From a virus, in IMG/VR virus record IMGVR_UViG_3300021137_000001, positions 124,001-188,000 of that record: 64,000 nt of DNA. One strand, written 5' to 3'. This document shows, in pieces, positions 1 to 7,982 of the stretch. The translations under genes and the position numbers were made by a program. Each line of letters opens with the position of its first letter. Position 1 is the first letter of the stretch. The notes under the pieces are model-generated. The model worked only from the letters and a program-made list of their open reading frames with translations, had not been told where the DNA came from and searched no databases.

Positions 1-896
1 GACTCTGTATTGCATCAGATATACATTTGGAGTTTGGTAGCATTGAATTAACCAATACCTCTAATGCTGACGTGCTAATCTTAGCTGGCGATATATGTGT
101 TGCTCGTGACATTGAATTAGCTGGCAAGAATATGTACAGCAATCGTAAACGTGCTGATCGTTATATTGAATTCTTTCAGCAGGTAAGTCGTGCGTTCCCT
201 AAAGTTATTTACGTAGTGGGCAATCACGAGCACTATGATGGTGATGTTAAGTACACAAACGGCATTCTTAAACGTGCATTAGCAGAGTTTGAAAACATTC
301 ATATACTTGAAAAAGAAACATTGGAACTTGGTGACGTTACATTTATCGGTGCTACTATGTGGACTGATATGAATGGGGGCGATCCACTTACACTAGCGGG
401 CATTAAAAATGCAATGAATGACTTTAGGTGCATTGATAACAGCAACAACATGGTTCAACGTAAAGTCCCATTATACGATGAAGGTGGTGAATTTAATAGT
501 GTACGTAATGTTATTGGGTTTAAGTTTAAAGAAGAAGCAAGCAAGTTTACACCAACTGATGCTATGGATGATCACAAGCAGGCAATAGATTATATCAATC
601 ATGTTGTTACTAATGATACAACTAAGAAATATGTAGTTGTGGGACATCACGCACCAAGTATGCAAAGCTGTGCTGATAGATTTCGTGGCGACAGGATTAT
701 GAACGGCGGGTTCTATACAGAGCTCGGTGACTTTATGGCATACCGCCCTCAGATTGCCTGCTGGATTCACGGTCACACTCACGATCCATACGATTATGTC
801 ATTGGGGAAACACGTGTTGTATGTAATCCACGTGGTTATATTGGATACGAAGCACAAGCAGTTGATTTTGAGTTAAAATACATAGATGTTGCATAA
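1..896 (+). CDS. Calcineurin-like metallophosphoesterase, 5' end outside window
   Basis: The reading frame is open to the left edge and the first visible codons (from base 3) read I-A-S-D-I-H, so the true start lies upstream of the window. The family motifs are in order: D-x-H at bases 18-26, GD in LAGDIC, GNHEHY, GHH in VVGHHAPS, and GHTH near the C-terminus, which together bind two metal ions. Such enzymes hydrolyse phosphomonoesters or phosphodiesters; the substrate cannot be told from sequence. It is the last gene before an AT-rich gap with a promoter. The family call is firm. Confidence 0.9.
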   Translation, partial: LCIASDIHLEFGSIELTNTSNADVLILAGDICVARDIELAGKNMYSNRKRADRYIEFFQQVSRAFPKVIYVVGNHEHYDGDVKYTNGILKRALAEFENIHILEKETLELGDVTFIGATMWTDMNGGDPLTLAGIKNAMNDFRCIDNSNNMVQRKVPLYDEGGEFNSVRNVIGFKFKEEASKFTPTDAMDDHKQAIDYINHVVTNDTTKKYVVVGHHAPSMQSCADRFRGDRIMNGGFYTELGDFMAYRPQIACWIHGHTHDPYDYVIGETRVVCNPRGYIGYEAQAVDFELKYIDVA

Positions 897-940
897 AAAC
901 AACACTTTTATTATTTTTATATCAAAAAACAACAAAAAGA

Positions 941-969
941 TTGACAGGGTTGATAAATACATATACACT
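941..969 (+). promoter_or_regulatory. Sigma-70-type promoter overlapping a late-type motif
   Basis: TTGACA at 941-946 is followed after 17 bases by TACACT at 964-969. GATAAATA, close to the T4 late motif, lies inside the spacer at 953-960. It precedes the outer-membrane protein gene by about 60 bases. Confidence 0.6.
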
Positions 970-1030
970 ATACACTATACAAATACTATAACTTATAGTG
1001 TATCAATTATTAATTAAGGAACTAAATCAA

Positions 1031-1624
1031 ATGAGTAAAATTTTATTAGCATTAGTATTAGCAGCATCAGTATTAACAGCATCAGTGGCACAAGCTGATG
1101 AATCAACATCGGTATCAGGTACATTTGATGTTAAAGACAAACAACATTCACCATTAAATCATGAAGTATTTGGCTTAAACGTCGGACACAACTTCGGTAA
1201 CACATGGTCAGTTGAAGGTCGTATGGAAGATGAACGTGTTGTAGGTAACGGCGGGTCACACGAAGGCCTTGTTCAACTTAAAGTAAACAAAGACATTGGT
1301 ACTTGGTATGGTTTCACTCCATATGCAGGTGTTGCAATTGGTGAGAAATCTAAATCAACAACTAACTTTGCTTACTATGTAGCAGAAGTTGGCGCAAAAT
1401 ATGTAGTAACTCCAAGTTTAACATTAAATGTACAAGAACGTTTACGTACACCATTTAATGAAAACTTTGATAGTCATACTGGTTATAACTACAAAACATG
1501 GGAAACACAAATTGGTGCAAAATACGCAATTAACAAAAACAACATTGTTGGGGTTAAGTATGCAGTTGAGCGCGGTGATTCAACATACAATACAACTGGT
1601 GGGAGCTATACATACAAGTTCTAA
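1031..1624 (+). CDS. Small outer-membrane beta-barrel-like protein with signal peptide
   Basis: The 197-residue product begins with a classic Sec signal peptide (K4, hydrophobic stretch to about residue 18, cleavage predicted after AQA at residue 22). The mature part is made of alternating polar and hydrophobic strands rich in Gly, Thr, Tyr and Asn and ends in Tyr-Lys-Phe, the terminal aromatic expected for outer-membrane barrels recognised by the Bam machinery. The start at 1031 was chosen because AAGGAACT lies 10-15 bases upstream; an upstream in-frame start at 998 would put extra residues before the signal peptide. Its own promoter and terminator make it monocistronic. Role is unknown; altering the infected cell surface or blocking superinfection are inferences. 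Confidence 0.75.
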   Translation: MSKILLALVLAASVLTASVAQADESTSVSGTFDVKDKQHSPLNHEVFGLNVGHNFGNTWSVEGRMEDERVVGNGGSHEGLVQLKVNKDIGTWYGFTPYAGVAIGEKSKSTTNFAYYVAEVGAKYVVTPSLTLNVQERLRTPFNENFDSHTGYNYKTWETQIGAKYAINKNNIVGVKYAVERGDSTYNTTGGSYTYKF

Positions 1625-1635
1625 TTTGAACTAAT

Positions 1636-1660
1636 AAAAAGGCACTTTGGTGCCTTTTTT
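1636..1660 (+). terminator. Rho-independent terminator
   Basis: GGCAC (1641-1645) pairs with GTGCC (1650-1654) over a four-base loop, preceded by an A-run and followed by six T. It ends the outer-membrane protein transcript. Confidence 0.85.
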
Positions 1661-1661
1661 G

Positions 1662-1690
1662 TTGACTTTATTTTCTGTGTGCTATATACT
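1662..1690 (+). promoter_or_regulatory. Sigma-70-type promoter for the nucleotide cyclase
   Basis: TTGACT at 1662-1667 and TATACT at 1685-1690 have the 17-base spacing used throughout the window. Transcription would begin about 7 bases after the -10, which is at or beside the ATG at 1697, so the message may be leaderless. Confidence 0.65.
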
Positions 1691-1696
1691 AGTACT

Positions 1697-3706
1697 ATGA
1701 TTAAAAAATTTGTACTCTCACCGTGGACAGCGTTACTCACGTTAGTCCTTATTATCGCTGTTAAAAATGCAGACTTTACATTTGTCGAAAGCGTAAAACT
1801 ACGTTACTTTGATACATTAATTACACACGAACCCGTACAAAACTCTGGTGTACATACAGTAAACATTGATGAAGCAACACTAAACAAATATGGGCAATGG
1901 CCATTTAGTCGAGACATATATGCAAAACTAATTGAAGATACATTTGCACATGGTGCAGGATTGGTTGTGTTTAATGTTATGATGCCAGAGAAAGATCGCT
2001 TTGGTAAAGATGATGTACTTGCTAACACCTTGCGCAATCACGCCGTTATATTACCTAACGCTGGTGATATGCAGAACAAAAACACTCCACGTCATCCAGG
2101 CGCAAGTATTATCGGAGTAAGCCCTGTTGGATTGGTAGTTGAATATCCGGGCATTATTGCAAATACAAAAGTATTAGAAGAAGCCGCAAGTGGTGTTGGG
2201 CTAGTTAACACATTCCCAGAAGTGGATGGTGTTGTCCGTCGTGCACCTTTAGTTATATTGAGTGGGCAAGACTTATACCCTGCATTAAGTTTAGAAACAT
2301 TACGTGTTGCGGCCGGCGATCCAAGTTTTCAAATTAAACTAAATGACATGGGTGTTGATAAAATGCGCATACCAGCATTTGGTCCTATTCAAACTGACTC
2401 GCTAGGTAGAGTGTGGGTGGATTGGCAACAACGTGCAACATCTCACAGCGCAATGGATATGCCCAACTTTAATAAAGCAATTGTCATCATTGGCACAACA
2501 GCACGTGGCATTAGTAATCCCGTTGCAACAAGTAGAGGCGAAGTATTCCCACATGAGTTACAAGCAAGTGTACTTGGCACAATGATTGCTGGTACAAACA
2601 TACAACGACCCGCATGGGCAGACAGTGCAGAATTGTTTGCGCTAATTGCTATTAGTATTATTATGTTAGTGCTATCACGCTGGGTCTATGTTGGATTAGC
2701 AAGTGGTATTATATTACTTGGTGCAGTAATCCCTGTCACAATGTATTTCTATCACGCAGACAAGTTTTTATTAGACGGCACGTTTATATTAGCAGGTGGT
2801 GTACTTGTTATGCTACATGCTTATGGCATTAAGTTTGTAAGCGAGTTCTTACAAAAACAACAAATTAAGCGACAGTTCGGTAGTTATGTCAACCCTACTA
2901 TTGTTGAACGCTTACAGAAAGACCCAAGTCTTATTAAGTTGGGCGGAGAGAAACGTGAGCTTAGTATTGTTATGACAGACCTGCGTGGGTTTACTACATT
3001 AGGTGAAAGCTTCGGTGATGATGTAGAAGGGCTTACACAAATTATGAATGACTACATGACAGCGTTAAGTATCCCTGTACTAAAGAATGATGGTACACTG
3101 ATTAAATTTATTGGCGATGCAAGTTTACACGTACACGGCGCACCGATTGATGATGTGTATCACGCACGTAACGCAGTCAAGACAGCACTTGAAATGATTA
3201 AAGCCATCGAAGAATTTAACGTTACACTAGTTGCAAGTGGTCGTCCACCAGTTGGTATGGGTGCAGGTGTTAATACTGGCCCAACGCTTATTGGTAACAT
3301 TGGTGCTAAGAGCAAGTTTGGTTATGACGTGTTGGGTGACAGTGTAAGCACAGCCGCACGTTTAGAAGGACAGACTAAAGCATATGGTGTATTACTAATT
3401 ATTGGACCAGAAACTGCTCGCTTGGTTAAAGATGATTTTCATATTGTACATCTCGACAACATTGCGGTTAAAGGTAAGACAGTTGGCTTAGACATCTATA
3501 CTGTTGGACACACAGTTAATTACATACATGATGAATATTTAAAAGAATACTTCCGCGGTAATTGGAAAGAAGCAATTGGGTGGGCCAAGAAGTTAGTTAA
3601 TAATGACGACGTTGATATTAAACATTATTACGAACTAATGATTGAACGTATGGAAGGCGGGCTTCCAGCTAATTGGGATGGAACATATCATGCTACTTCG
3701 AAATAG
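1697..3706 (+). CDS. CHASE2-domain class III adenylate/guanylate cyclase
   Basis: The 669-residue protein has an N-terminal membrane helix, an extracytoplasmic CHASE2 sensor (about residues 30-305), three membrane helices (about 310-390) and a C-terminal class III cyclase domain. The metal-binding aspartates are visible at about residues 428 (MTDLRGFT) and 474 (FIGDAS), 46 apart as in the family, and the transition-state Arg is in AARLE (about 555). The residue before it that is usually Asn (V-N-x-A-A-R) is Ser 551 here, so activity is likely but not certain. An in-frame GTG at 1679 was rejected because it lies inside the promoter spacer. The cyclase would make cAMP or cGMP at the host inner membrane. 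A membrane sensor-cyclase in a phage is rare. Confidence 0.88.
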   Translation: MIKKFVLSPWTALLTLVLIIAVKNADFTFVESVKLRYFDTLITHEPVQNSGVHTVNIDEATLNKYGQWPFSRDIYAKLIEDTFAHGAGLVVFNVMMPEKDRFGKDDVLANTLRNHAVILPNAGDMQNKNTPRHPGASIIGVSPVGLVVEYPGIIANTKVLEEAASGVGLVNTFPEVDGVVRRAPLVILSGQDLYPALSLETLRVAAGDPSFQIKLNDMGVDKMRIPAFGPIQTDSLGRVWVDWQQRATSHSAMDMPNFNKAIVIIGTTARGISNPVATSRGEVFPHELQASVLGTMIAGTNIQRPAWADSAELFALIAISIIMLVLSRWVYVGLASGIILLGAVIPVTMYFYHADKFLLDGTFILAGGVLVMLHAYGIKFVSEFLQKQQIKRQFGSYVNPTIVERLQKDPSLIKLGGEKRELSIVMTDLRGFTTLGESFGDDVEGLTQIMNDYMTALSIPVLKNDGTLIKFIGDASLHVHGAPIDDVYHARNAVKTALEMIKAIEEFNVTLVASGRPPVGMGAGVNTGPTLIGNIGAKSKFGYDVLGDSVSTAARLEGQTKAYGVLLIIGPETARLVKDDFHIVHLDNIAVKGKTVGLDIYTVGHTVNYIHDEYLKEYFRGNWKEAIGWAKKLVNNDDVDIKHYYELMIERMEGGLPANWDGTYHATSK

Positions 3707-4448
3707 TTTAATAGCATTATTATTATTCAGCAGTTCTGTATTTGCTGATGTAACTGCTAAAAGTTATCTTGTTACTGATACGCAAGGACAAGTTATTAAT
3801 GAGCGTGATGCCGACCAGCCACGACCCATTGCTAGCATTACTAAACTAATGACTGTTATGGTTGTGCTCGATGCTAAACAACCGTTAGACGAAGATATTA
3901 AATTAAACTTTAAGTTGGCTAAACAATATCATACACATTTACCACGTAGTATCAAAACGCTAACACGTCACGAACTAATAGATTTAGCAATGGTTAAGAG
4001 TGATAACTTCGCCGCTTACACGTTATGTTTAAATTACCCAGGTGGCATAGATAATTGTGTATATGCTATGAACAACAAAGCTGTTACGTTAGGTATGGAC
4101 CATACCACCTACACAGACCCAACAGGGATAGAAGAAACTAATGTAAGTACAGCACGTGATTTAATTAAATTAATTATCTCAGCTAGGAGTTATTTAGAGA
4201 TTGTTGGTGCTACTAGATCTAGTGTAGATATTAAAGTTAAGAAACATTGGTGGCAGTTTTGGAATACTAATTTGTTAGTGCGTAATACAGATGATGTTAT
4301 TGTAAGTAAAACAGGATACATACATCAAAGTGGAGGGTGTGTTGTGATGCTTATGAATACTCAATTTGGACAGCGCATAGTAGCAATACTTGGTAGCAAA
4401 AATACACATACCCGTATTCCAGAAGCGCAAACTTTAGCTAATATTTAA
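3690..4448 (+). CDS. S11-family D-Ala-D-Ala carboxypeptidase/endopeptidase (penicillin-binding protein)
   Basis: The three active-site motifs of serine DD-peptidases are all present: S-I-T-K at residues 49-52, S-D-N at 104-106 and K-T-G at 207-209. The start at 3690 gives a 252-residue protein with a good signal peptide (cleavage after VFA, about residue 19); a start at 3678 is also possible. At 252 residues it lacks the C-terminal domain of PBP5 and resembles short PbpG-like enzymes. It would trim or cut peptidoglycan peptides in the periplasm. It overlaps the end of the cyclase gene by 17 bases, so the two are co-transcribed, and converges on the minus-strand membrane cassette. Confidence 0.88.
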   Translation: MLLRNSLIALLLFSSSVFADVTAKSYLVTDTQGQVINERDADQPRPIASITKLMTVMVVLDAKQPLDEDIKLNFKLAKQYHTHLPRSIKTLTRHELIDLAMVKSDNFAAYTLCLNYPGGIDNCVYAMNNKAVTLGMDHTTYTDPTGIEETNVSTARDLIKLIISARSYLEIVGATRSSVDIKVKKHWWQFWNTNLLVRNTDDVIVSKTGYIHQSGGCVVMLMNTQFGQRIVAILGSKNTHTRIPEAQTLANI

Positions 4449-4789
4449 TCTTTCTTTATTTTCGGTAAGGTATCATCTAACTTAGCGGCTTCGTCAAATT
4501 GTGCAGCGGCAGTGCGATCAACTTTAACCTGTTCCATAACACGATCCGATTCAATCATCTTGCCACGTAAATGTAGTACAGTATTAACTTTTTGATTAAG
4601 TCTAATCAAGTCATTATCTAACATACGTATGCGGTCAATAAGGGCAATCAATACATTATTTGCATCTGTGATAACTGGCTTAACTTCTTTAGTACACCAT
4701 TCCCATACCATACGAATAATATATCCCATACCAATTGTCATAATGATAGGAAAACCGTACTTATTAATTAAATCTGCTATTTCGTTCAT
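4445..4789 (-). CDS. Small membrane protein, N-terminal TM helix plus coiled coil (holin-like?)
   Basis: The 114-residue product has one membrane helix (about residues 13-31) followed by a long charged helix with heptad-like Leu/Ile spacing. It resembles the 92-residue protein at 6194-6472 in layout and in the phrase around Gly-Phe-Pro at the helix start, so the two look like distant paralogues bracketing the cassette. Architecture fits UviB/BhlA-type small phage lysis proteins, but no family motif proves it. It is the last gene of a minus-strand run starting at 6472. Confidence 0.55.
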   Translation of the reverse strand: MNEIADLINKYGFPIIMTIGMGYIIRMVWEWCTKEVKPVITDANNVLIALIDRIRMLDNDLIRLNQKVNTVLHLRGKMIESDRVMEQVKVDRTAAAQFDEAAKLDDTLPKIKKD

Positions 4790-4790
4790 A

Positions 4791-4925
4791 TTATGCTCCT
4801 ATTGCATAAAGTAACATCCATCCTATTGCTACTACAACTGCTATAAACAATGCTTCGTATCTATGACCAGCACCACATTCACATTGTGCGCAAGTACAGT
4901 GCCGATTACGTTCGCGTACACTCAT
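4791..4925 (-). CDS. 44-residue Cys-rich N-terminus, single-TM protein
   Basis: A short gene with ATGA overlap with the one before it. The N-terminal half has four cysteines in a C-x-C-x2-C-x-C cluster; the C-terminal half is one hydrophobic helix. The tight coupling on both sides supports translation. Function unknown; a role with its membrane-protein neighbours is inferred from context only. Confidence 0.5.
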   Translation of the reverse strand: MSVRERNRHCTCAQCECGAGHRYEALFIAVVVAIGWMLLYAIGA

Positions 4926-5074
4926 AATATAACACCAATACATAAACCAATAGCAAAGCCGATTGTTAAAGAAAGTAGCATATCACTATCGTGCCATAAT
5001 GCTTGTTTTGCTAACCAATTTTGTGTTCTTACATCACCTTCAGGCCAATCACTTTTGAAATTCCACGACATCAT
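4922..5074 (-). CDS. 50-residue protein with C-terminal TM helix
   Basis: Two adjacent ATG codons (5074 and 5071) follow a GGGGAAT ribosome site. The product has a polar N-terminal half with several Trp and Asp and a C-terminal Gly-rich membrane helix. It overlaps the next gene by ATGA. Function unknown; part of the same cassette. Confidence 0.55.
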   Translation of the reverse strand: MMSWNFKSDWPEGDVRTQNWLAKQALWHDSDMLLSLTIGFAIGLCIGVIL

Positions 5075-5080
5075 ATTCCC

Positions 5081-5875
5081 CTAAATGTTATCTTGCGGCG
5101 CTTGCTCGCCAGCTGCCCAACGAGCTAAATTATTACTGTAACGTGTAATACTGTGATTTGAAAAGAAGTTAATATCTTTACGCATAATGCCTTTTACAAA
5201 TCCTCGTGCTACATCTTTAATTAGCTGAGTATAGGTCAGGGTGCGTAAATTTCCCCAGTGATTCATATAGTACATACCACCGAAGTGATGGAATGGCCAT
5301 AATGGAACACGTGCAACAATGTCTGCATTGTTTACGAAGCGGAAGTGTAAAACACCTGTTGCAGTAATGCCTTTAATGTATGCGCTATCACCAACACGTG
5401 GGCTACCATATGTAAACAATGCTTGCGCACTTGGCAATTCTTCATTACGTTGTAGTTTATATGCGACGATTGTAGCCATTGCTGCACCCAAGCTATGTCC
5501 GGCACACCAAATGGTTCGTTTCTTGCTTAATTTGATTAGTTTTGGCTCTAAAGTAGGCCAAATATTGTCTACACTTGACTTAAAACCGTGGTGAACTTTA
5601 CCGATGCCTGTACTACTTGCGACTGGTCGTGCATCTAAATCTGCACCGATATCTTTAAACTCTGTTGGCTGTGTACCGCGACATACGACAATTGCATCAT
5701 CTGCGTTAGTTAGCAAATATGCTTGACTGCTATTAACATTAATAAACTCTGACTTAAAGCCGAGCTCTTTAAATTGCACTTCACTATCTTTTGGGTCACT
5801 ATATGCAATGTCACTTAGTTGTGCAAACAAATGTGCTTGCTCTGGAAACGGGCGCATGTTAATCGGAGTTGTCAT
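5081..5875 (-). CDS. Class 3 (alpha/beta-hydrolase) lipase
   Basis: The nucleophile elbow G-H-S-L-G is at residues 126-130 (Ser 128), followed by the family phrase TYGSPRVGD (155-163) and an acidic residue in NNADIVARVP (Asp 185), with His candidates near 196-206. This is the fold of fungal-type triacylglycerol lipases and phospholipases (Lipase_3). No signal peptide is visible, so access to membranes would need lysis-time release or a holin. It sits among membrane proteins behind a late promoter, which suggests a job in envelope breakdown. The first 17 bases overlap the gene before it. Confidence 0.88.
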   Translation of the reverse strand: MTTPINMRPFPEQAHLFAQLSDIAYSDPKDSEVQFKELGFKSEFINVNSSQAYLLTNADDAIVVCRGTQPTEFKDIGADLDARPVASSTGIGKVHHGFKSSVDNIWPTLEPKLIKLSKKRTIWCAGHSLGAAMATIVAYKLQRNEELPSAQALFTYGSPRVGDSAYIKGITATGVLHFRFVNNADIVARVPLWPFHHFGGMYYMNHWGNLRTLTYTQLIKDVARGFVKGIMRKDINFFSNHSITRYSNNLARWAAGEQAPQDNI

Positions 5876-6056
5876 TTTGAGTATATCCCTTAATAAATGT
5901 TAAAAGTGGGTCGAGCTTAACTAATTGTGTTACACCATCGATGTTTACGAGCTTAAAGTGGTCACCACCCTTCCAACCTAATGCATCAATATTGAGTTCA
6001 CTATCAAATACTATTCTGTCGGGACTTAAATCCCAGTTATAATCTACGTACTTCAT
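5859..6056 (-). CDS. Small AbrB-like/beta-hairpin protein
   Basis: The 65-residue product carries L-G-W-K-G-G-D-H-F, matching L-G-W-K-E-G-D-N-L in the plus-strand protein at 35662-35835. This short motif resembles the swapped-hairpin AbrB fold of antitoxin-type transcription factors, but the DNA-binding function is unproven. It overlaps the lipase start, so it is translated in the same operon. Confidence 0.55.
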   Translation of the reverse strand: MKYVDYNWDLSPDRIVFDSELNIDALGWKGGDHFKLVNIDGVTQLVKLDPLLTFIKGYTQNDNSD

Positions 6057-6057
6057 A

Positions 6058-6213
6058 TTACTGTTTTTTAAGTATTTCGCTTAACCGATCTGCAACATTT
6101 CGCACATCTTCGCTTAATTGTCCATTGCCAATTGTTTGTTCTATTTTTCTAGCAATGTTATGTAATGTTATAACATCGTCGTCTAATGTTTTATTAATCT
6201 CGTCTTGCATCAT
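6058..6213 (-). CDS. 51-residue helical protein
   Basis: Two ATG codons (6213, 6210) follow a GGGAAAAA leader and the frame ends at 6058 just before the next gene's start. The product is charged and helical. It overlaps the 3' end of the preceding membrane protein gene by 20 bases. Function unknown. Confidence 0.5.
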   Translation of the reverse strand: MMQDEINKTLDDDVITLHNIARKIEQTIGNGQLSEDVRNVADRLSEILKKQ

Positions 6214-6472
6214 TTTTCCCATCAGCACGACTAATACGGTCGACGTCTGGCTTTAATCCGAGAGCATTGCTCACGACAGTGTCGATACGTATAACATCGT
6301 GATTCATTGTTTTAACTCTATTGTCTAATGCAGTGATAATACCAGCCATACCTTTAATGCTACTTAGTACGCCGCCTAGTAATAATTTGATTGTAAGATA
6401 AACAAAGTACCCGCCGGCTAGTGCCATTGCAACGGGAAAGCCCAAATCGCCAATTAATTTGAAAATATCCAT
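6194..6472 (-). CDS. Small membrane protein, holin-like, first gene of minus cassette
   Basis: The 92-residue protein has a hydrophobic segment (about residues 9-40, possibly two short helices with a Gly-Gly turn) and a polar tail. Its layout parallels the 114-residue protein at 4445-4789. It is the first gene behind a perfect late-type promoter, as expected for a lysis gene. The holin assignment is inference from size, topology and context. Confidence 0.55.
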   Translation of the reverse strand: MDIFKLIGDLGFPVAMALAGGYFVYLTIKLLLGGVLSSIKGMAGIITALDNRVKTMNHDVIRIDTVVSNALGLKPDVDRISRADGKNDARRD

Positions 6473-6506
6473 ACATTCCCCTCGAACTTTGTTATTATTA
6501 TATTAG

Positions 6507-6514
6507 TATTTATA
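6507..6514 (-). promoter_or_regulatory. T4-type late promoter, minus strand
   Basis: TATAAATA reads exactly on the minus strand, 35 bases before the first gene of the lipase/membrane cassette. No TTGACA lies at the matching distance. Confidence 0.7.
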
Positions 6515-6522
6515 GATTTCGG

Positions 6523-6551
6523 TTGACTTTTGGGTAAACTGGCTGTATAAT
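6523..6551 (+). promoter_or_regulatory. Sigma-70-type promoter with shared leader
   Basis: TTGACT (6523-6528), 17 bases, TATAAT (6546-6551), followed by the leader shared by several operons (CATACACTAACAACA, then a purine-rich ribosome site). Confidence 0.85.
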
Positions 6552-6584
6552 GCTATACATACACTAACAACAAGGAAGAACAAA

Positions 6585-6905
6585 ATGACTACACAAACTA
6601 TATTCGACGAAGCGCAACAAGCTGCAATCAAAGCAGAACAAGCATTTCTTGCTACACATGGTGATATGGCTTACTGCGGATTTGCATGGGTAGATGTATT
6701 TGTAGAACGTACTAACTCAACAGCGGCTAAAGAATTGTTAGCAGTCGGCTTTAAGAAAAGCTATCGTCCTAAAACATTAAACTTGTGGACTTGTGGTAGC
6801 TATCATGGACAAAGTATGGATGTAAAAGAAGCTGGTGCGCAAGCGTTTGCAGAAGTTTTACAAAAACATGGCTTCCGTGCTTATATGGGTTCACGTGCAG
6901 ACTAG
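6585..6905 (+). CDS. Conserved-looking small protein of unknown function
   Basis: The 106-residue, mixed alpha/beta product starts after GGAAGAAC. No recognised motif; Trp, Tyr and Cys are frequent in the middle (residues 30-75). First gene of a short operon driven by the promoter at 6523. Confidence 0.65.
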   Translation: MTTQTIFDEAQQAAIKAEQAFLATHGDMAYCGFAWVDVFVERTNSTAAKELLAVGFKKSYRPKTLNLWTCGSYHGQSMDVKEAGAQAFAEVLQKHGFRAYMGSRAD

Positions 6906-6906
6906 T

Positions 6907-7122
6907 ATGGAAGTTATTAAAGAAATAACTGATTGGAATGTGGACTTTCGTCAACCCAACCATGTGTACTTGATGGATGGGGATAAAGTATTAGCATATC
7001 AAAAATGGGGCGAAGGTGAACCCATCTACTTTAAGACTAAACAGAAGCTAGATAAGCGTAGACGCAAGTTTGAAAAAGTTAAGGTTAGCCCATTTAATTC
7101 GGTTGACATTTTGGTAAAATGA
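6907..7122 (+). CDS. 71-residue basic protein of unknown function
   Basis: The ATG at 6907 lies right after the previous stop and was preferred over an upstream in-frame ATG at 6835 that would overlap the previous gene. The C-terminal half is rich in Lys and Arg. The promoter of the next gene is built into its last 20 bases. Confidence 0.55.
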   Translation: MEVIKEITDWNVDFRQPNHVYLMDGDKVLAYQKWGEGEPIYFKTKQKLDKRRRKFEKVKVSPFNSVDILVK

Positions 7123-7131
7123 CTGTATAAT
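7103..7131 (+). promoter_or_regulatory. Sigma-70-type promoter with shared leader
   Basis: TTGACA (7103-7108), 17 bases, TATAAT (7126-7131). From the -10 through the first seven codons of the next gene the sequence is nearly identical to 21326-21390. Confidence 0.88.
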
Positions 7132-7166
7132 GCTATACATACACTAACAACACGGAGTAATAAAAA

Positions 7167-7982
7167 ATGAACGCACAACAAATTACAAATAAATTTAGTA
7201 AGATGGGTATTTTAGCAGTTGCAGGGTGTTCTTTTGCAGCAGGAACTGGATTTTTCGATGAGAAAGATTCTCCAGAATTATGGGTCAATTTATGTCACAG
7301 AAACATTAATTGTTTCAATGAATTACAATTAGTCAACCTAAGCAAAGGTGGTGCTAGCAATGCTGAAGTTTTTGAACAAGCCGTAGAAGCAATTAGTTTA
7401 TATCCTAATTTAAAATATTTAATTTGTTCTTGGACTTCAATGCCGAGATATAGTTTTAATGTAGGATTTGAATTGTATGACACTAATGCCGGAAACCCGC
7501 CCAGAGAACATAAGTTAAATGATAGGGTTATTCCGGCCGATTATATTGCCAATGTGCGTGATAGACTCAGATCATTGATTCATTTACAATATGAAATAGT
7601 TAAATTAATAAAATATATTAACATAATTAAACAATTAGCACCTAATGTTAAAATTATCAATGTTAATAGTCTATGTCCGTGGGATAATCAGTTTTTTACG
7701 CAACTAACTGATAATTTTTTACCCAGTGACATGACTGAGTTTACAAGAAAAGAAATTTTAAATACCAAAACAAGAGATGATGAAGAAATTTATAAACTAT
7801 ATGCTTTACAGCACAAACAATATACGCAAGTCGGCGGGATAACTGCAAGCTCTTGGGTTAATTTATATAATTCGTTTTTAACTTTACAAACAGATGTTAA
7901 TTTAGATAATCATCACCCTGGCATTAATAGTAACAAATTGTATTACAATTTAGTAAAAATATATACAGAAACAAATTATTAG
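7167..7982 (+). CDS. SGNH/GDSL-like hydrolase-fold protein
   Basis: The 271-residue protein has the block order of SGNH hydrolases: G-C-S-F-A-A-G at residues 20-26 (block I Ser), a Gly-rich K-G-G-A-S-N-A (block II) and D-N-H-H-P-G near the C-terminus (Asp/His of block V). The canonical Asp before the Ser is replaced by Cys, so catalysis is uncertain. The first seven codons are shared with the unrelated gene at 21367, so a natural start could be Met 13 (7203) and the first residues may come from a transplanted promoter module. Substrate unknown. Confidence 0.65.
   Translation: MNAQQITNKFSKMGILAVAGCSFAAGTGFFDEKDSPELWVNLCHRNINCFNELQLVNLSKGGASNAEVFEQAVEAISLYPNLKYLICSWTSMPRYSFNVGFELYDTNAGNPPREHKLNDRVIPADYIANVRDRLRSLIHLQYEIVKLIKYINIIKQLAPNVKIINVNSLCPWDNQFFTQLTDNFLPSDMTEFTRKEILNTKTRDDEEIYKLYALQHKQYTQVGGITASSWVNLYNSFLTLQTDVNLDNHHPGINSNKLYYNLVKIYTETNY

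Noticed and set aside
1679-1696. GTG start for the nucleotide cyclase
   Set aside because: It lies inside the promoter spacer; the ATG at 1697 is the first start downstream of the -10.
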